Below are positions 29,842 through 38,487 of a DNA stretch of 64,000 nucleotides, one piece after another. How positions within the stretch are numbered: position 1 is the first letter of the stretch; the number at the start of each line of letters is the position of its first letter. The notes beneath the pieces were generated by a model. It was not told the origin of the DNA. It saw nothing but the letters and a program-made list of their open reading frames with translations, and did no database searches. Position numbers and translations under genes: made by a program. The stretch lies in contig NZ_BBDM01000014.1 in the NCBI RefSeq assembly GCF_001316245.1, forward strand, positions 1 to 64,000. The letters are read 5' to 3'. This DNA comes from Vulcanisaeta sp. JCM 14467. GTDB lineage: Archaea; Thermoproteota; Thermoprotei; Thermoproteales; Thermocladiaceae.

Positions 29842-31067
29842 GTTATTGCTCTAGCGGCATCCTGACTCACAACACCCTTCTTCATGAGTGTCCTTATTAA
29901 TTGCCTGAAGGCCACGAGTCTCTGAATATTATTGGCACCCTCGTAGATCTCCGTTATCTTAACATCCCTTAGAAATCTCTCAATACCTGTTTCATGAATA
30001 ACGCCTATACCTCCATGAACATCGATAGCCCTTGAAATTATCTTCTCCGCAGTCTCGGTTGCGTAGAACTTCGCGAGACTTGCCACGTACTTAAACTCCT
30101 CCCTGCCCTGATCAGCCAGGTAAGCCGCTAGGTAAACCAGGTACCTGGCAGTCATTAGCTCAGCCATCATCTCGGCAAGGCTGAATTGAATTGCCTCAAA
30201 ACTGGCAAGGTATTGGCCAAAGGCCGTGCGCTGTAGTGAGTATTGGAAGGCCTTCTCAAAGGCTGCCTGCGCCATACCAAGTGCCTGGGCAGCAACCCCA
30301 ACCCTGGTTCTGTCGTAGGTCTCCATGGCAATTATAAAGCCCATGCCAACATCACCAACCCTATTCTCATCGGGAACCTCGACATCATCCAGGATAACCT
30401 CCATTGCATGGCTACCCCTCAAACCCCTCTTCTCGAACTTGGCACCAATCTTGAGTCCAGGGGTTCCCTTCTCGACTATGAATGCTGTTATCCCAAACCA
30501 ACGCCTGCTTGGCTGTGGTTCGCTGGTTCTTGCGAAGACCATTATGTAGTCGGCTATGTCGACATTGCTGATGAAGATCTTCCTACCATTAATAACCCAC
30601 TTATCACCCTTCTTAACCGCCCTCGTCTGAATACCAGCCACGTCACTGCCGCAGCATGGCTCCGTCATTGCATGTGCACCAAAGGCCTCGCCCTTAGCTA
30701 TTGGTGGTACGTATTTCCTCTTTAACTCATCACTACCGAATAGGAGGATTGGTATTACGAATAGGTCATTCGTACCACGAATGACCGCTAGTGGTGGCGC
30801 CACTCTGCTCAATTCTTCCATCAATATCACTGCTGATATTGTGTCACCCCCCTGACCGCCGAGACTCTCATCAATGCCAATGCCCCACAGTCCCTGCTCT
30901 CCAAGCTTTCTCAGGATTTCTCTAGGCACCTCATCCCTATCATCAAACTCCAAGGCATGCGGTGCGACTTCCCTCTCCAGGAACTCCCTAATGCTTTTCC
31001 TAAGCATTTCATGTTCTGGCTTGAATATTAATTGGTAGTCCTGTAGACTATCAAGGGGAAACACCAT
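29838..31067 (-). CDS. Acyl-CoA dehydrogenase
   Basis: This complete 409-residue flavoenzyme oxidises acyl-CoA to enoyl-CoA. The N-terminal helical domain begins with EHEMLRKSIREFLEREVAPHA. The beta domain has FGAHAMTEPCCGSDVAGIQTRA (FAD contact) and KWVINGRKIFISN. The C-terminal domain has DRTRVGVAAQALGMAQAAFEKA and the catalytic region DVHGGIGVIHETGIERFLRDVKITEIYEG, where the base is the Glu of YEGANNIQR. Chain length preference and electron acceptor cannot be read here; no ETF genes are nearby. It shares the 76-base divergent region, with palindromes, with the erythrin-VIT1 gene. Confidence 0.9.
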   Translation of the reverse strand: MVFPLDSLQDYQLIFKPEHEMLRKSIREFLEREVAPHALEFDDRDEVPREILRKLGEQGLWGIGIDESLGGQGGDTISAVILMEELSRVAPPLAVIRGTNDLFVIPILLFGSDELKRKYVPPIAKGEAFGAHAMTEPCCGSDVAGIQTRAVKKGDKWVINGRKIFISNVDIADYIMVFARTSEPQPSRRWFGITAFIVEKGTPGLKIGAKFEKRGLRGSHAMEVILDDVEVPDENRVGDVGMGFIIAMETYDRTRVGVAAQALGMAQAAFEKAFQYSLQRTAFGQYLASFEAIQFSLAEMMAELMTARYLVYLAAYLADQGREEFKYVASLAKFYATETAEKIISRAIDVHGGIGVIHETGIERFLRDVKITEIYEGANNIQRLVAFRQLIRTLMKKGVVSQDAARAIT

Positions 31068-31090
31068 ATGTCAGGGGGTATGGCTTTGAC

Positions 31091-31110
31091 CTTATAAGTT
31101 ATTCTAGAAT
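31091..31110. promoter_or_regulatory. Palindromes in a divergent promoter
   Basis: Between the acyl-CoA dehydrogenase and the erythrin-VIT1 gene, CTTATAAG (31091-31098) and ATTCTAGAAT (31101-31110) are both perfect palindromes, two bases apart. CTTATAAG can be a TATA element in either direction. The second could be an operator for one or both genes. The roles are inferred. Confidence 0.4.
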
Positions 31111-31143
31111 ATAGATTTAATAAGTTGGATATTCACGTGAGTA

Positions 31144-32277
31144 ATGAATATGGAGTTAAGGCTTAGTAGGGATGAGATTATTGAGAATTATAGGGATGAG
31201 TTGACGGATGCCGAGATTTACGCCGCCCTGGCTAGGGTTGAGAGTAACGAGAGGTTGAGGGAGGAGCTACTGAAGTTGTCTCAGTACGAGGTTGGCCATG
31301 CCGAGTTCTGGAGGTTCATAGCAAATCAGGTGGGCATTGATGTTAGTAATGTGGGGCCGTCCAGGTTCTCGATAGCGTTCTCAGTACTTGTCAGGAAATT
31401 ACTGGGCCTTGGCTTTCTCGTTAAGTTGAGGGAGAGTTCTGAGGTTGAGGCTATTAGGAGGTATGGTGAGATGGTTAGGAGGAGGGTGCTTGGTCCATAC
31501 ACGGATAGGCTTAGGGAGATACTCCTCGACGAGGTTGCCCACGAGGAGGTGTTCAGGGATGAGGAGTCCAGGTTTGAGGCGTTTATCAATAATATTAGGG
31601 ATGCCATGTACGGGATGAGCGACGGGTTAGTGGAGGTCCTGGCCGCCGTGGCTGGGTTAGCGCCTGTGGTTACGAACCCAATATTGATAACACTCGCTGG
31701 TCTCATAGTTGGTGCTGCCGGCACGCTCTCCATGGCCGTTGGCGCCTATATGTCGACTAAGGCCCAGAGGGATATTAGGGAGACCGCTCTCTCAAAGATC
31801 GATATTGAGCTTGAGAACCTAAGCGCTGAGGATAGGGCCAAAAGGGTCAGGGACTCACTGAGTAGGATGGGGATTGACGAGAAGACGGCCAGTGAAATAG
31901 CGCCCGGCCTGTCGACCAACGTTAACATAAGTAAGAGACTTGCGGAGATAAGCGAGGTGGGCTTTTCCGAGGAGGCCCTCGAGAGCCCTGGGAAGTCGGC
32001 ACTATACACGGGCATTTTCTACCTAATCGGTGCACTACTCGTGATAGCCCCATTTCCACTACTCGGCCACTTAATTGGTAACGTGGGCTCGCTCTACATA
32101 TCCATAATACTCGTGGCACTGGCCCAGGCCATAAGTGGCCTATTAACAGCGATATCAGGTAGTGGCCACATAGCCCGCACAATGATCATGAACATAGCCC
32201 TATCCCTAGGCGCCGCGGCGGCCACGTACACCATAGGTACAATAGCGCATCAATTACTGCACATAGCGATAACCTAG
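31144..32277 (+). CDS. Erythrin-VIT1 fusion, membrane iron/manganese exporter
   Basis: The protein has 377 residues in two parts. Residues 1-150 are a rubrerythrin-like four-helix bundle with di-iron ligands in ELTDAEIYAALARVESN, LSQYEVGHAEFW and LLDEVAHEEVF. Residues 155-377 are a VIT1/CCC1 transporter (DAMYGMSDGLVEVLAAVAGLA, GAAGTLSMAVGAYMSTKAQ), with a cytoplasmic loop and then three C-terminal helices. Such fusions (MbfA in bacteria) export iron or manganese and link it to oxidation sensing at the diiron centre. Presence of superoxide dismutase in the window fits oxygen exposure. The gene is intact. Confidence 0.9.
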   Translation: MNMELRLSRDEIIENYRDELTDAEIYAALARVESNERLREELLKLSQYEVGHAEFWRFIANQVGIDVSNVGPSRFSIAFSVLVRKLLGLGFLVKLRESSEVEAIRRYGEMVRRRVLGPYTDRLREILLDEVAHEEVFRDEESRFEAFINNIRDAMYGMSDGLVEVLAAVAGLAPVVTNPILITLAGLIVGAAGTLSMAVGAYMSTKAQRDIRETALSKIDIELENLSAEDRAKRVRDSLSRMGIDEKTASEIAPGLSTNVNISKRLAEISEVGFSEEALESPGKSALYTGIFYLIGALLVIAPFPLLGHLIGNVGSLYISIILVALAQAISGLLTAISGSGHIARTMIMNIALSLGAAAATYTIGTIAHQLLHIAIT

Positions 32278-32371
32278 CCCGGTGTACACGAATCCCTAGA
32301 GATCCTACCCAACTCATCCCTAAAGCACCAAACACCATTACCAGCATCAATAATGACAACACCCAACTCCG

Positions 32372-32692
32372 TCAGGCCCTATCGCTGAGGATCACATAAT
32401 CCACGGACTCTGAAACCACGGGCGTCAACTTAATTATTGGCGTATCCCTATCATCAACAAGCACCCTAACGTCAACCCCCTCCTTAAGGCGGTATACCGG
32501 TGCAATACCAGACGCAGTACGTACCGCGTAAACCTCAGCATTACCACCCGAGAGACTTAACCCAAGCCTCTGGGCAACACCCATAGGCATTAGTACGTCT
32601 GGGCCCAAGCCCTCGAACCCAGTATTGGCTAGGGCACAGGTAATTAATTCATTGTCTCCCTTCCTTAGCATTATCCTTAACCACGTAGTCAT
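32372..32692 (-). CDS. Clan AA aspartic-protease-like protein, catalytic Asp replaced
   Basis: This protein of 106 residues resembles the single-domain retropepsin-like proteins of archaea and bacteria: a catalytic-loop region CALANTGFEG, then PDVLMPMGVAQRLGLSL, then VRVLVDDRDTPIIKLTPVV and VDYVILSD. In active members the loop reads DTG; here the codon is AAT, giving NTG, so proteolysis is doubtful. Its ATG at 32692 lies inside a 53-codon ORF on the same strand (44-base overlap), which suggests translational coupling. It may now be a binding partner or regulator. A base error from GAT to AAT cannot be excluded. Confidence 0.6.
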   Translation of the reverse strand: MTTWLRIMLRKGDNELITCALANTGFEGLGPDVLMPMGVAQRLGLSLSGGNAEVYAVRTASGIAPVYRLKEGVDVRVLVDDRDTPIIKLTPVVSESVDYVILSDRA

Positions 32693-32810
32693 GCCTCCTC
32701 AAGCCCCTGACATACTCATCGCAAGTCCCTAAATAAGCAATATACTTAATATAACCAACGAAGCCCCTAACCTCAAGCCTAGGCAACTCCTTCCTATTAC
32801 CGCTCGACAT
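32649..32810 (-). CDS. Small ORF overlapping the protease-like gene
   Basis: This 53-residue ORF, too short for usual gene finders, has an ATG at 32810 and a TGA at 32649. The product begins MSSGNRKELPRLEVRGFVG and is basic, with a charged end (KDNAKEGRQ). It overlaps the start of the protease-like gene by 44 bases in another frame, as in two-gene toxin-antitoxin or chaperone pairs. I know no family for it, and a frame error joining both into one protein is an alternative. Confidence 0.45.
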   Translation of the reverse strand: MSSGNRKELPRLEVRGFVGYIKYIAYLGTCDEYVRGLRRHDYVVKDNAKEGRQ

Positions 32811-32862
32811 CAAAACATTACCCATTCAGGGTTTAAAAACCGGTTGCTCCTGGATCAAGATT

Positions 32863-32897
32863 TAAACACCCCTGTGTATAATACACAGGGGTGTTTA
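32863..32897. promoter_or_regulatory. 35-base perfect palindrome before an ATPase gene
   Basis: Two arms of 17 bases (left arm TAAACACCCCTGTGTAT, right arm its exact reverse complement) flank one central A at 32880. The right arm ends 4 bases before the ATG at 32902. The left arm overlaps the TATA-like TTTAAA at 32861-32866. It could be a tight operator for autoregulation or a hairpin in the leader RNA covering the start. Confidence 0.7.
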
Positions 32898-32901
32898 TTT
32901 C

Positions 32902-33988
32902 ATGTTATTCGACATGGAGCCTAAGACGAGGAGGGGGATCTCTTTGGTAGGGATGATGAGGTGAATTTCATCTTAAGCTTTGTTAAGGGTAGGTCGAGGT
33001 TACTGGCTATATACGGCGTTAGGCGCGTTGGTAAGACGTCAGTTCTTAAGGTAGCGCTTAGCGAGGCTGGTGTGCCGTATTGCTACATTGATGCGAGGAT
33101 GCTTGAGGGCGACTTCACCAGGAGGAGGCTTTATCAATTGATATCATCGTGCTTAACTGAACTATCTGTTAGGTGGCGCCTTGAGGGCATCATTAGGAGT
33201 ATTGCGAGGATTGTTAGGGGCGTGAATGTGCTTGGTAGTGGTGTGGAGCTGAGTGTGGAGATTGACTGGAGCAGAACCTACCTAACTGACCTGCTTAATG
33301 CATTGTCAAGGCACCTAGACGTCTTTGTGCTGTCCATAGATGAGGCCCAGGTACTAAGGATGCTAAAGGGGTTCGGTAAGGTTGATATGGTTCAAGTGCT
33401 TGCTTACGTATATGATAACCTCGGCAATGTCAAGGTTATACTGACGGGCTCCGAGGTTGGTTTACTGCATGACTTCCTGGGTCTCGATAATCCCAGGTCG
33501 CCGCTTCATGGCAGGTTCATTGAGGAGTTGACAATAAGGCCCTTTAGTAGGGATTTATCAATTCAATTCCTAATAACAGGCTTTAGACAGTACGGTGTTG
33601 AGGTATCAATGGGTGAGATTCTCGAGGCTGTGAATAGGCTTGATGGTATTGTTGGGTGGTTAACGTATTACGGTAATGCAGGGTACGCGGTATCACTAAT
33701 GTCAATGAGATTTATAGGAGGGCCGTGGAGCTAGTCAATGATGAATTAAAGTCATTGTTAAATAAGTCAATATATTATGGCATAATACTCGAGGCTATAG
33801 CCAGGGGTAAAAGGCGTTTCAATGAGATTAGGGATTACGTGATGACTAGGCTTAATAAGTACGTGGCGCCTGGCGAGGTTGAGAGGGCGTTAAGCAATCT
33901 CATGAGGATGAGCATAATTAATAGGGTTACCCATGGAGAGTATGAGATTGTGGACCCAATAGTTAGGATGAGGTTCAGCCAATTTTAA
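32902..33988 (+). CDS. Archaeal P-loop ATPase (ATPase_2/STAND-like), two frame breaks
   Basis: This protein of about 362 residues has an AAA-type ATPase core followed by a winged-helix-like C-terminus. Visible are FGRDDEVNFILSF, IYGVRRVGKTSVLK (Walker A), FVLSIDEAQVL (Walker B) and VILTGSEVGLL (sensor 1). The C-terminus NDELKSLLNKSIYYGIILEAIARG through YEIVDPIVRMRF is the part that often binds DNA in this family. Frames break near 32940 (one more G in the G-run gives LFGRDDEV) and near 33700 (joining MSxNEIYRRAVELVND). These ATPases are abundant and of unclear role in hot archaea. The strong palindrome at the promoter suggests self-control. Confidence 0.8.
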
Positions 33989-34011
33989 ATGCAATTAATT
34001 CATAACACGGC

Positions 34012-35871
34012 TCACGTATTAAACGGAGTCCTATAATTCTGCTTCCTAGCTTCGTACTCCTCCAGGTCCTTCTTAACCCTCTCATACGTGAACTTGCTGA
34101 TCCTGCCCTCCCTATACGCCTCCTCAATAACCCGCTTGCTCTTCTCCTCGAGCTTATCAATTATTGGTATCCTAACACCCTTCTCCCTAGCCACCATTAG
34201 GGACCTCGGGTAACCAGCGTGGGCGTGCCTTACGACACCGGAGCCTGGGTCAACTGTGAAAACTCTCAGGGCCTTCTCCTCGGCAAGTTCAGTACCATCA
34301 ACGACCATTCCAAAGCCGGCGTGTATTGCATAGCCAATACCAACGCCACCACCGTGGTGGAAGCAGGTCCAGGTGGCGCCAGCGGCGGTGTTGAGTGCGT
34401 AATTCAGTATTGGCCAGTCACCAATTGCGTCTGAGCCATCGAGCATGCCCTCGGTCTCCCTGTACGGCGACGCCACAGAACCACTGTCTAGGTGATCCCT
34501 GCCGAACCAAATTGGCCCGCTTAACTCGCCTTTCTTAATCATCTCACTGACGATCTTACCAAACAACGCTCTTTCCCCATAGCCAAGGTAAACAACCCTG
34601 GCTGGTAATCCCTGGAACTTCACGTACTGATGGGCATTCTTGATCCACCTAACTAGCCTTGGATTCTTCTTCTCGAATAGTGTTATCAGCACGTCATCGA
34701 GCTTGTATATGTCGTTTGGATCACCCACTAGGCTAGTCCACCTGAATGGTCCACGACCCTCCTCGAATAGCGGTCTCATGTACTCCATCTGCCCAGGTAT
34801 CTTGAATGCATCCTCAACGCCAGCGTCATAGGCCTGCTTCCTGAGGTTGTTGCCGTACTCAAAGGTCACGGCACCCCTAGACTGTAGCTGGAGCATTAAT
34901 TGCACGTGCTTCTTCATCGTCTCCTTAGCCAATAATATGTACTTCTCTGGGTCGCTCTTCCTCAACTGCTCGGCCTGCTCGACAGTGAGTCCCTGAGGTA
35001 CGTAGGAGAGTGGGTCATGGGCCGGGGTCTGGTCCGTGAGTATGTCGGGGACTATGTTCTCCCTAACCAACTTCTCAAGCAAGTCCACGGCGTTTGCGAG
35101 CACGCCAATGCTCGTTGCCTGTCTCTTCTCCTTGGCGTCAAGCGCCATGTCTATGGCCTTATCAAGATTGTCAGTCCAGGTGTCTAGGTAACCCGTGTCT
35201 ATCATCCTTTGTATCATCCTCTTATCCACATCCGCTATCAAGGCAACACCACCGAGCATCTTAATCGCCAGTGGTTGGGCACCGCCCATGTTACCAAGCC
35301 CAGCACTAACCACTAACCTACCCTCGAGAGAACCACCAAAATGTCTATCGGCAGCCGCGCCAATTGTTTCATAGGTCCCCTGGAGAATGCCCTGAGTCCC
35401 AATGTAGGCCCAGCAGCCTGCTGTCATCTGGTGGAAGCTAATCAGTCCCTTGGCCTCGAGCTCCCAGAAGATCTTCCAATCAGCACTTGGGAACGAGCAT
35501 TGCATTGCTTATCAACACCCTCGGCGCATGCTTACCAAGCTCCAAATGGCCACGGGCTGACCACTCTGGATTACCAGCGTATCCTCACTGTCCATGGTAA
35601 GTAGTGAGTCGACAATAGCCTCGAAGTCATCCCACGAACGAGCAGCCTTACCGGTACCACCATAGACGATTAAGTTCTTCGGGTCCTTAGCAACCATGGG
35701 GTCAAGTACGTGGAAGAGCATCCGAAGAGGACCCTCAAGCTGCCAATCACGACTATGCACATGAAGCTCGGGGCCGGTAATAACATGGACAGTCCTAGTC
35801 TCGGGATCGTAATAACCAGCCGAAATCAACTCCTCAATAGGCCTACCCCTGTATTTTTGAGGAACAGACAT
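34012..35871 (-). CDS. hutU: Urocanate hydratase, frame-broken in one region
   Basis: The product is about 620 residues and converts urocanate to imidazolone propionate with bound NAD, the second step of histidine breakdown. N-terminal MSVPQKYRGRPIEELISAGYY is followed by LIVYGGTGKAARSWDDF and LVIQSGQPVAIW. Two indels between 35480 and 35560 break the frame; restored they read KHAPRVLISNAMLVP then WADWKIFWELEAKG. Then come HQMTAGCWAYIGTQGI, VSAGLGNMGGAQPLA (NAD), DHLDSGSVASPYRETEGM and ATWTCFHHGGGVGIGYAIHAG, with the active-site Cys. Only 178 bases separate it from the upstream APC permease, and both promoters contain the same 20-base element. Confidence 0.92.
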
Positions 35872-35899
35872 ACGTCTCAGGTTATTCTTTATATTATGG

Positions 35900-35919
35900 A
35901 ATTTTTAAGTTTTATCCAT
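35900..35919 (-). promoter_or_regulatory. hutU promoter element, identical to the one at 37478
   Basis: The plus-strand sequence AATTTTTAAGTTTTATCCAT lies 29-48 bases before the hutU ATG. On the coding strand it contains a BRE/TATA-like core (AAAACTTAAAAATT) preceded by ATGGAT. The same 20 bases occur before the permease gene. Confidence 0.6.
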
Positions 35920-35947
35920 TTAATAACCTTTTATATTGAATTAATAT

Positions 35948-35992
35948 TATTAAAAAATAGTAAAGTAATTAAAATTAATATTAGAAAAATAA
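35948..35992 (-). terminator. T-rich termination region after the APC permease
   Basis: Read on the minus strand, T runs of five and six bases lie about 60 and 95 bases after the permease stop (complement of A runs at 35985-35989 and 35952-35957), in strongly A/T-rich sequence. This fits archaeal termination at oligo-T and precedes the separate hutU promoter. Confidence 0.35.
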
Positions 35993-36049
35993 TATATTTT
36001 TTACCCATGTATTATTTTAAAGCACTATACCTTAGATCATAAGATCATA

Positions 36050-37456
36050 TTATACTGAGAATAAGCCCAATTTAGCTATAGCCTCTGGCCTCTTCCTCTT
36101 TTCAATATAATATGCTACTATGCCTAGGATTATCCATATGAACGCTGCATAGGGTGCGTAGGTTATTGGCGGTGGTGGTGCTGGGTATACTGAGAGGACT
36201 ATGAATGTGGCTAGGGCACCAACAACTATGGCCGGTATTACTATATGCCTAATTATGCCGAATCCACCATACTTATGCCTATACCTGGCTATGCCTATGG
36301 CCGCCAATAGGTGGTTTAACGCCATGAATACTGAATTGAAGGTTAACAACCACACACCACCCCACAGTGGACCAAGGGCTATTCCCGCCGCTATTGCCAC
36401 TACGGCATTTAGTATTGCTAGGAATATTATGGCATCGCCTGGCGCACCATATTTATTAAGATTTACAAAGCGTCTTGGGAAGATGACGCCATCCCTCGCA
36501 AGGCCAAAGGCCATCCTAACCTCGCTATTGAAGAAGGCCAGTGCTGATGAGTTGAAGCTATTCACCACGAAGGCTATTAGCAGCGCGGCGCCAACGACAC
36601 CCAGGTACTTTCCATAGATTATAACGCCTGGGTCAGGTAATTGGGAGTATTGAGCCATCTTATTTATGCCATATATTACCTCCTGGGCATACCCATTAAG
36701 CATGATCGTTACACCAAGTATTATGGCTATGGCAGCCAAAGCCCTAGGTACATTACGCTTAGGGTCTACCGTCTCCTCAGCAAGAGGTATCACTTGGTTC
36801 ATACCTCCAAATGTCGTTATGCCAAATATCATTGTTGTTAGTATTAAGATCCAATTATTATTAACGGGCTTCACAGTGAATGGTAATACACTATTTTTAG
36901 GGCCAGCCATTATTATCAATATTAATGCCGTTACTATTAGGAAGGGTACCTCCATATAAAGGCCCGTGTAGAGTATGTATTTATTAGATGGCTTAATCCC
37001 CAAATATGCTAATATCGACGTCTCCGCTATAATGGCAAGCGCTATTGGTATCCAAAGCCACGATGGTGCCTTAGGAATGAGTAAATATACGAATGATGAT
37101 AGCCCAAGCACGGCGAAGCCCACAGAACCCGTTAGGTAATACGCCCAATATGTCCAGCCAGCGAAGTAAGCCGCTAATGCACTATTGAATCCCTTCCTCT
37201 GTATGACAGTCCACGAGTGGGCGGCGGCAACATCCTTAGACCAATCATAGACTACCACAGTCATAGCCACGTATATTAACCAAGCCAATAATATATCCAG
37301 CATCATAGACCCACCGACAAGACCAGCGAGACTAGTGAAGTAGAGAGCAGTCACGGCGGCCGGTCCATTAGCACCAAGGGCGCCTGCTAAGGTCTCCCAC
37401 ATATTTAATACAGGCTTTAACCGAGGAGTTTCGGAATTATTTTCCTTTGTGGTCAT
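36050..37456 (-). CDS. APC-family amino acid permease
   Basis: This intact transporter has 468 residues with about twelve membrane helices. N-terminal NMWETLAGALGANGPAAVTALYF is the APC helix-1 region with a Gly-rich unwound segment. FGITTFGGMNQVIPLAEETVDPKRNVPRALAAIAIILG is the conserved helix 6 to loop region of amino acid/polyamine/organocation permeases. The C-terminus YYIEKRKRPEAI is cytosolic. Placement upstream of hutU on the same strand, with a shared promoter element, makes histidine or urocanate its likely substrate. That is inference from context. Confidence 0.85.
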   Translation of the reverse strand: MTTKENNSETPRLKPVLNMWETLAGALGANGPAAVTALYFTSLAGLVGGSMMLDILLAWLIYVAMTVVVYDWSKDVAAAHSWTVIQRKGFNSALAAYFAGWTYWAYYLTGSVGFAVLGLSSFVYLLIPKAPSWLWIPIALAIIAETSILAYLGIKPSNKYILYTGLYMEVPFLIVTALILIIMAGPKNSVLPFTVKPVNNNWILILTTMIFGITTFGGMNQVIPLAEETVDPKRNVPRALAAIAIILGVTIMLNGYAQEVIYGINKMAQYSQLPDPGVIIYGKYLGVVGAALLIAFVVNSFNSSALAFFNSEVRMAFGLARDGVIFPRRFVNLNKYGAPGDAIIFLAILNAVVAIAAGIALGPLWGGVWLLTFNSVFMALNHLLAAIGIARYRHKYGGFGIIRHIVIPAIVVGALATFIVLSVYPAPPPPITYAPYAAFIWIILGIVAYYIEKRKRPEAIAKLGLFSV

Positions 37457-37477
37457 AAAATTATTAATATTTTTATT

Positions 37478-37497
37478 AATTTTTAAGTTTTATCCAT
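37478..37497 (-). promoter_or_regulatory. APC permease promoter element, identical to the one at hutU
   Basis: AATTTTTAAGTTTTATCCAT on the plus strand lies 22-41 bases before the permease ATG at 37456. It matches the hutU promoter element base for base, including the TATA-like core and the flanking ATGGAT. Confidence 0.6.
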
Positions 37498-37679
37498 AGA
37501 TAAAGATTAATGTATCATATATTTAAATCGATTGTGACTATGGTAACGATTATAAAGGCCGTATTATTAATGATACAATTAGTATGTAGTATGTTATTAC
37601 TTTCCTATTGTAGTTCATTTATACATTCATATACTTATACTATAAAAGATTTTTACCGCGTAGACAGGTTAATTATACT

Positions 37680-38132
37680 GTGAATAAGATTGGTAAGTTG
37701 TACAGGATTAATAGTAATGTGGAGGTTAGGGGTAGGATTGGTAAGCTTTACCCTGCGTATAAGCACCCGTGGGTGATCGAACTTGGCGGTGAGGGTTCGA
37801 CTGAGGTTAAGGACGGTGGAGGGGAGGGAAGAGATCACGGTGGCGCTGGTGAATAATGACTTCAAGAGCGACCCACCACAATTACTCATACCAATAGGCT
37901 TAGCTCCCGCGGGTTACTTCCCGACATCGTGAATGGCTTTTATGATTATCTATTAATTGACCTGACAAGCATCACATACAGTGTTAGGGACCTAGGCTTC
38001 CTCGTGAATGTTAGGCTCGCCATTGATTATGGTTACCTTAAACCAAGCATTGTTTTCACCCTTGACTACTCGAGGCCAGAGCACAAGTCCGTGGCTGGAT
38101 CAAGGATTGAGTGGCTTAGGGAGTTGGGCTAA
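37680..38132 (+). pseudogene. Unknown protein, frame-broken remnant
   Basis: Starting from GTG 37680 the frame reads VNKIGKLYRINSNVEVRGRI and stops after 37850. The homologous-looking continuation shifts frame twice, as REEITVALVNNDFKSDPPQLL then IVNGFYDYLLIDLTSITYSV, ending at 38132 with EWLRELG. The pieces join into one protein of about 150 residues with no recognised domain. Breaks lie near 37830 and 37925. The location beside a PaRep2b tail fragment suggests a decayed mobile or multicopy locus, but single-base errors are also possible. Confidence 0.5.
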
Positions 38133-38294
38133 ATAATCATTAAGCGCCTTAGGCGTTTAGCACCCACAGAGGGGGCGGCCGCGACGTCGAATCACAACCA
38201 CTTGATAATTAGGTTATTCGAGACAAGGAATAGGGTTGAGTGGGTAATAAGGTACGCGGAGCAGAACGAAATAATCGAGGGATTGAGGGGATGA
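38133..38294 (+). pseudogene. PaRep2b tail remnant fused to a short ORF
   Basis: Just after the stop at 38132 an open frame reads IIIKRLRRLAPTEGAAATS, the same signature as the end of the other two PaRep2b copies. It continues without a stop as NHNHLIIRLFETRNRVEWVIRYAEQNEIIEGLRG to 38294. Only the last few residues of PaRep2b are left, and no start codon is evident. It marks an old insertion or recombination point. Confidence 0.5.
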
Positions 38295-38487
38295 GTTGAA
38301 ACCAGCATGAAGAGGTAAAAACATCCCACTTTTAGGTCAAAACTAATTTTAGAACCTTCTCATTCCTTAACATCGTCCTTGGGCAGTAAATGCATGAGGC
38401 ATGCATGATGTCGATACCTCATTTTGCGTTATTCGTGGGGATTAAAAATTATTATTATTTTTAATTTTAAGGACTTTATTCATCACC

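Noticed and set aside
32278..32371. Possible tRNA or sRNA after the erythrin-VIT1 gene
   Set aside because: No cloverleaf, T-loop motif or box pair could be drawn.
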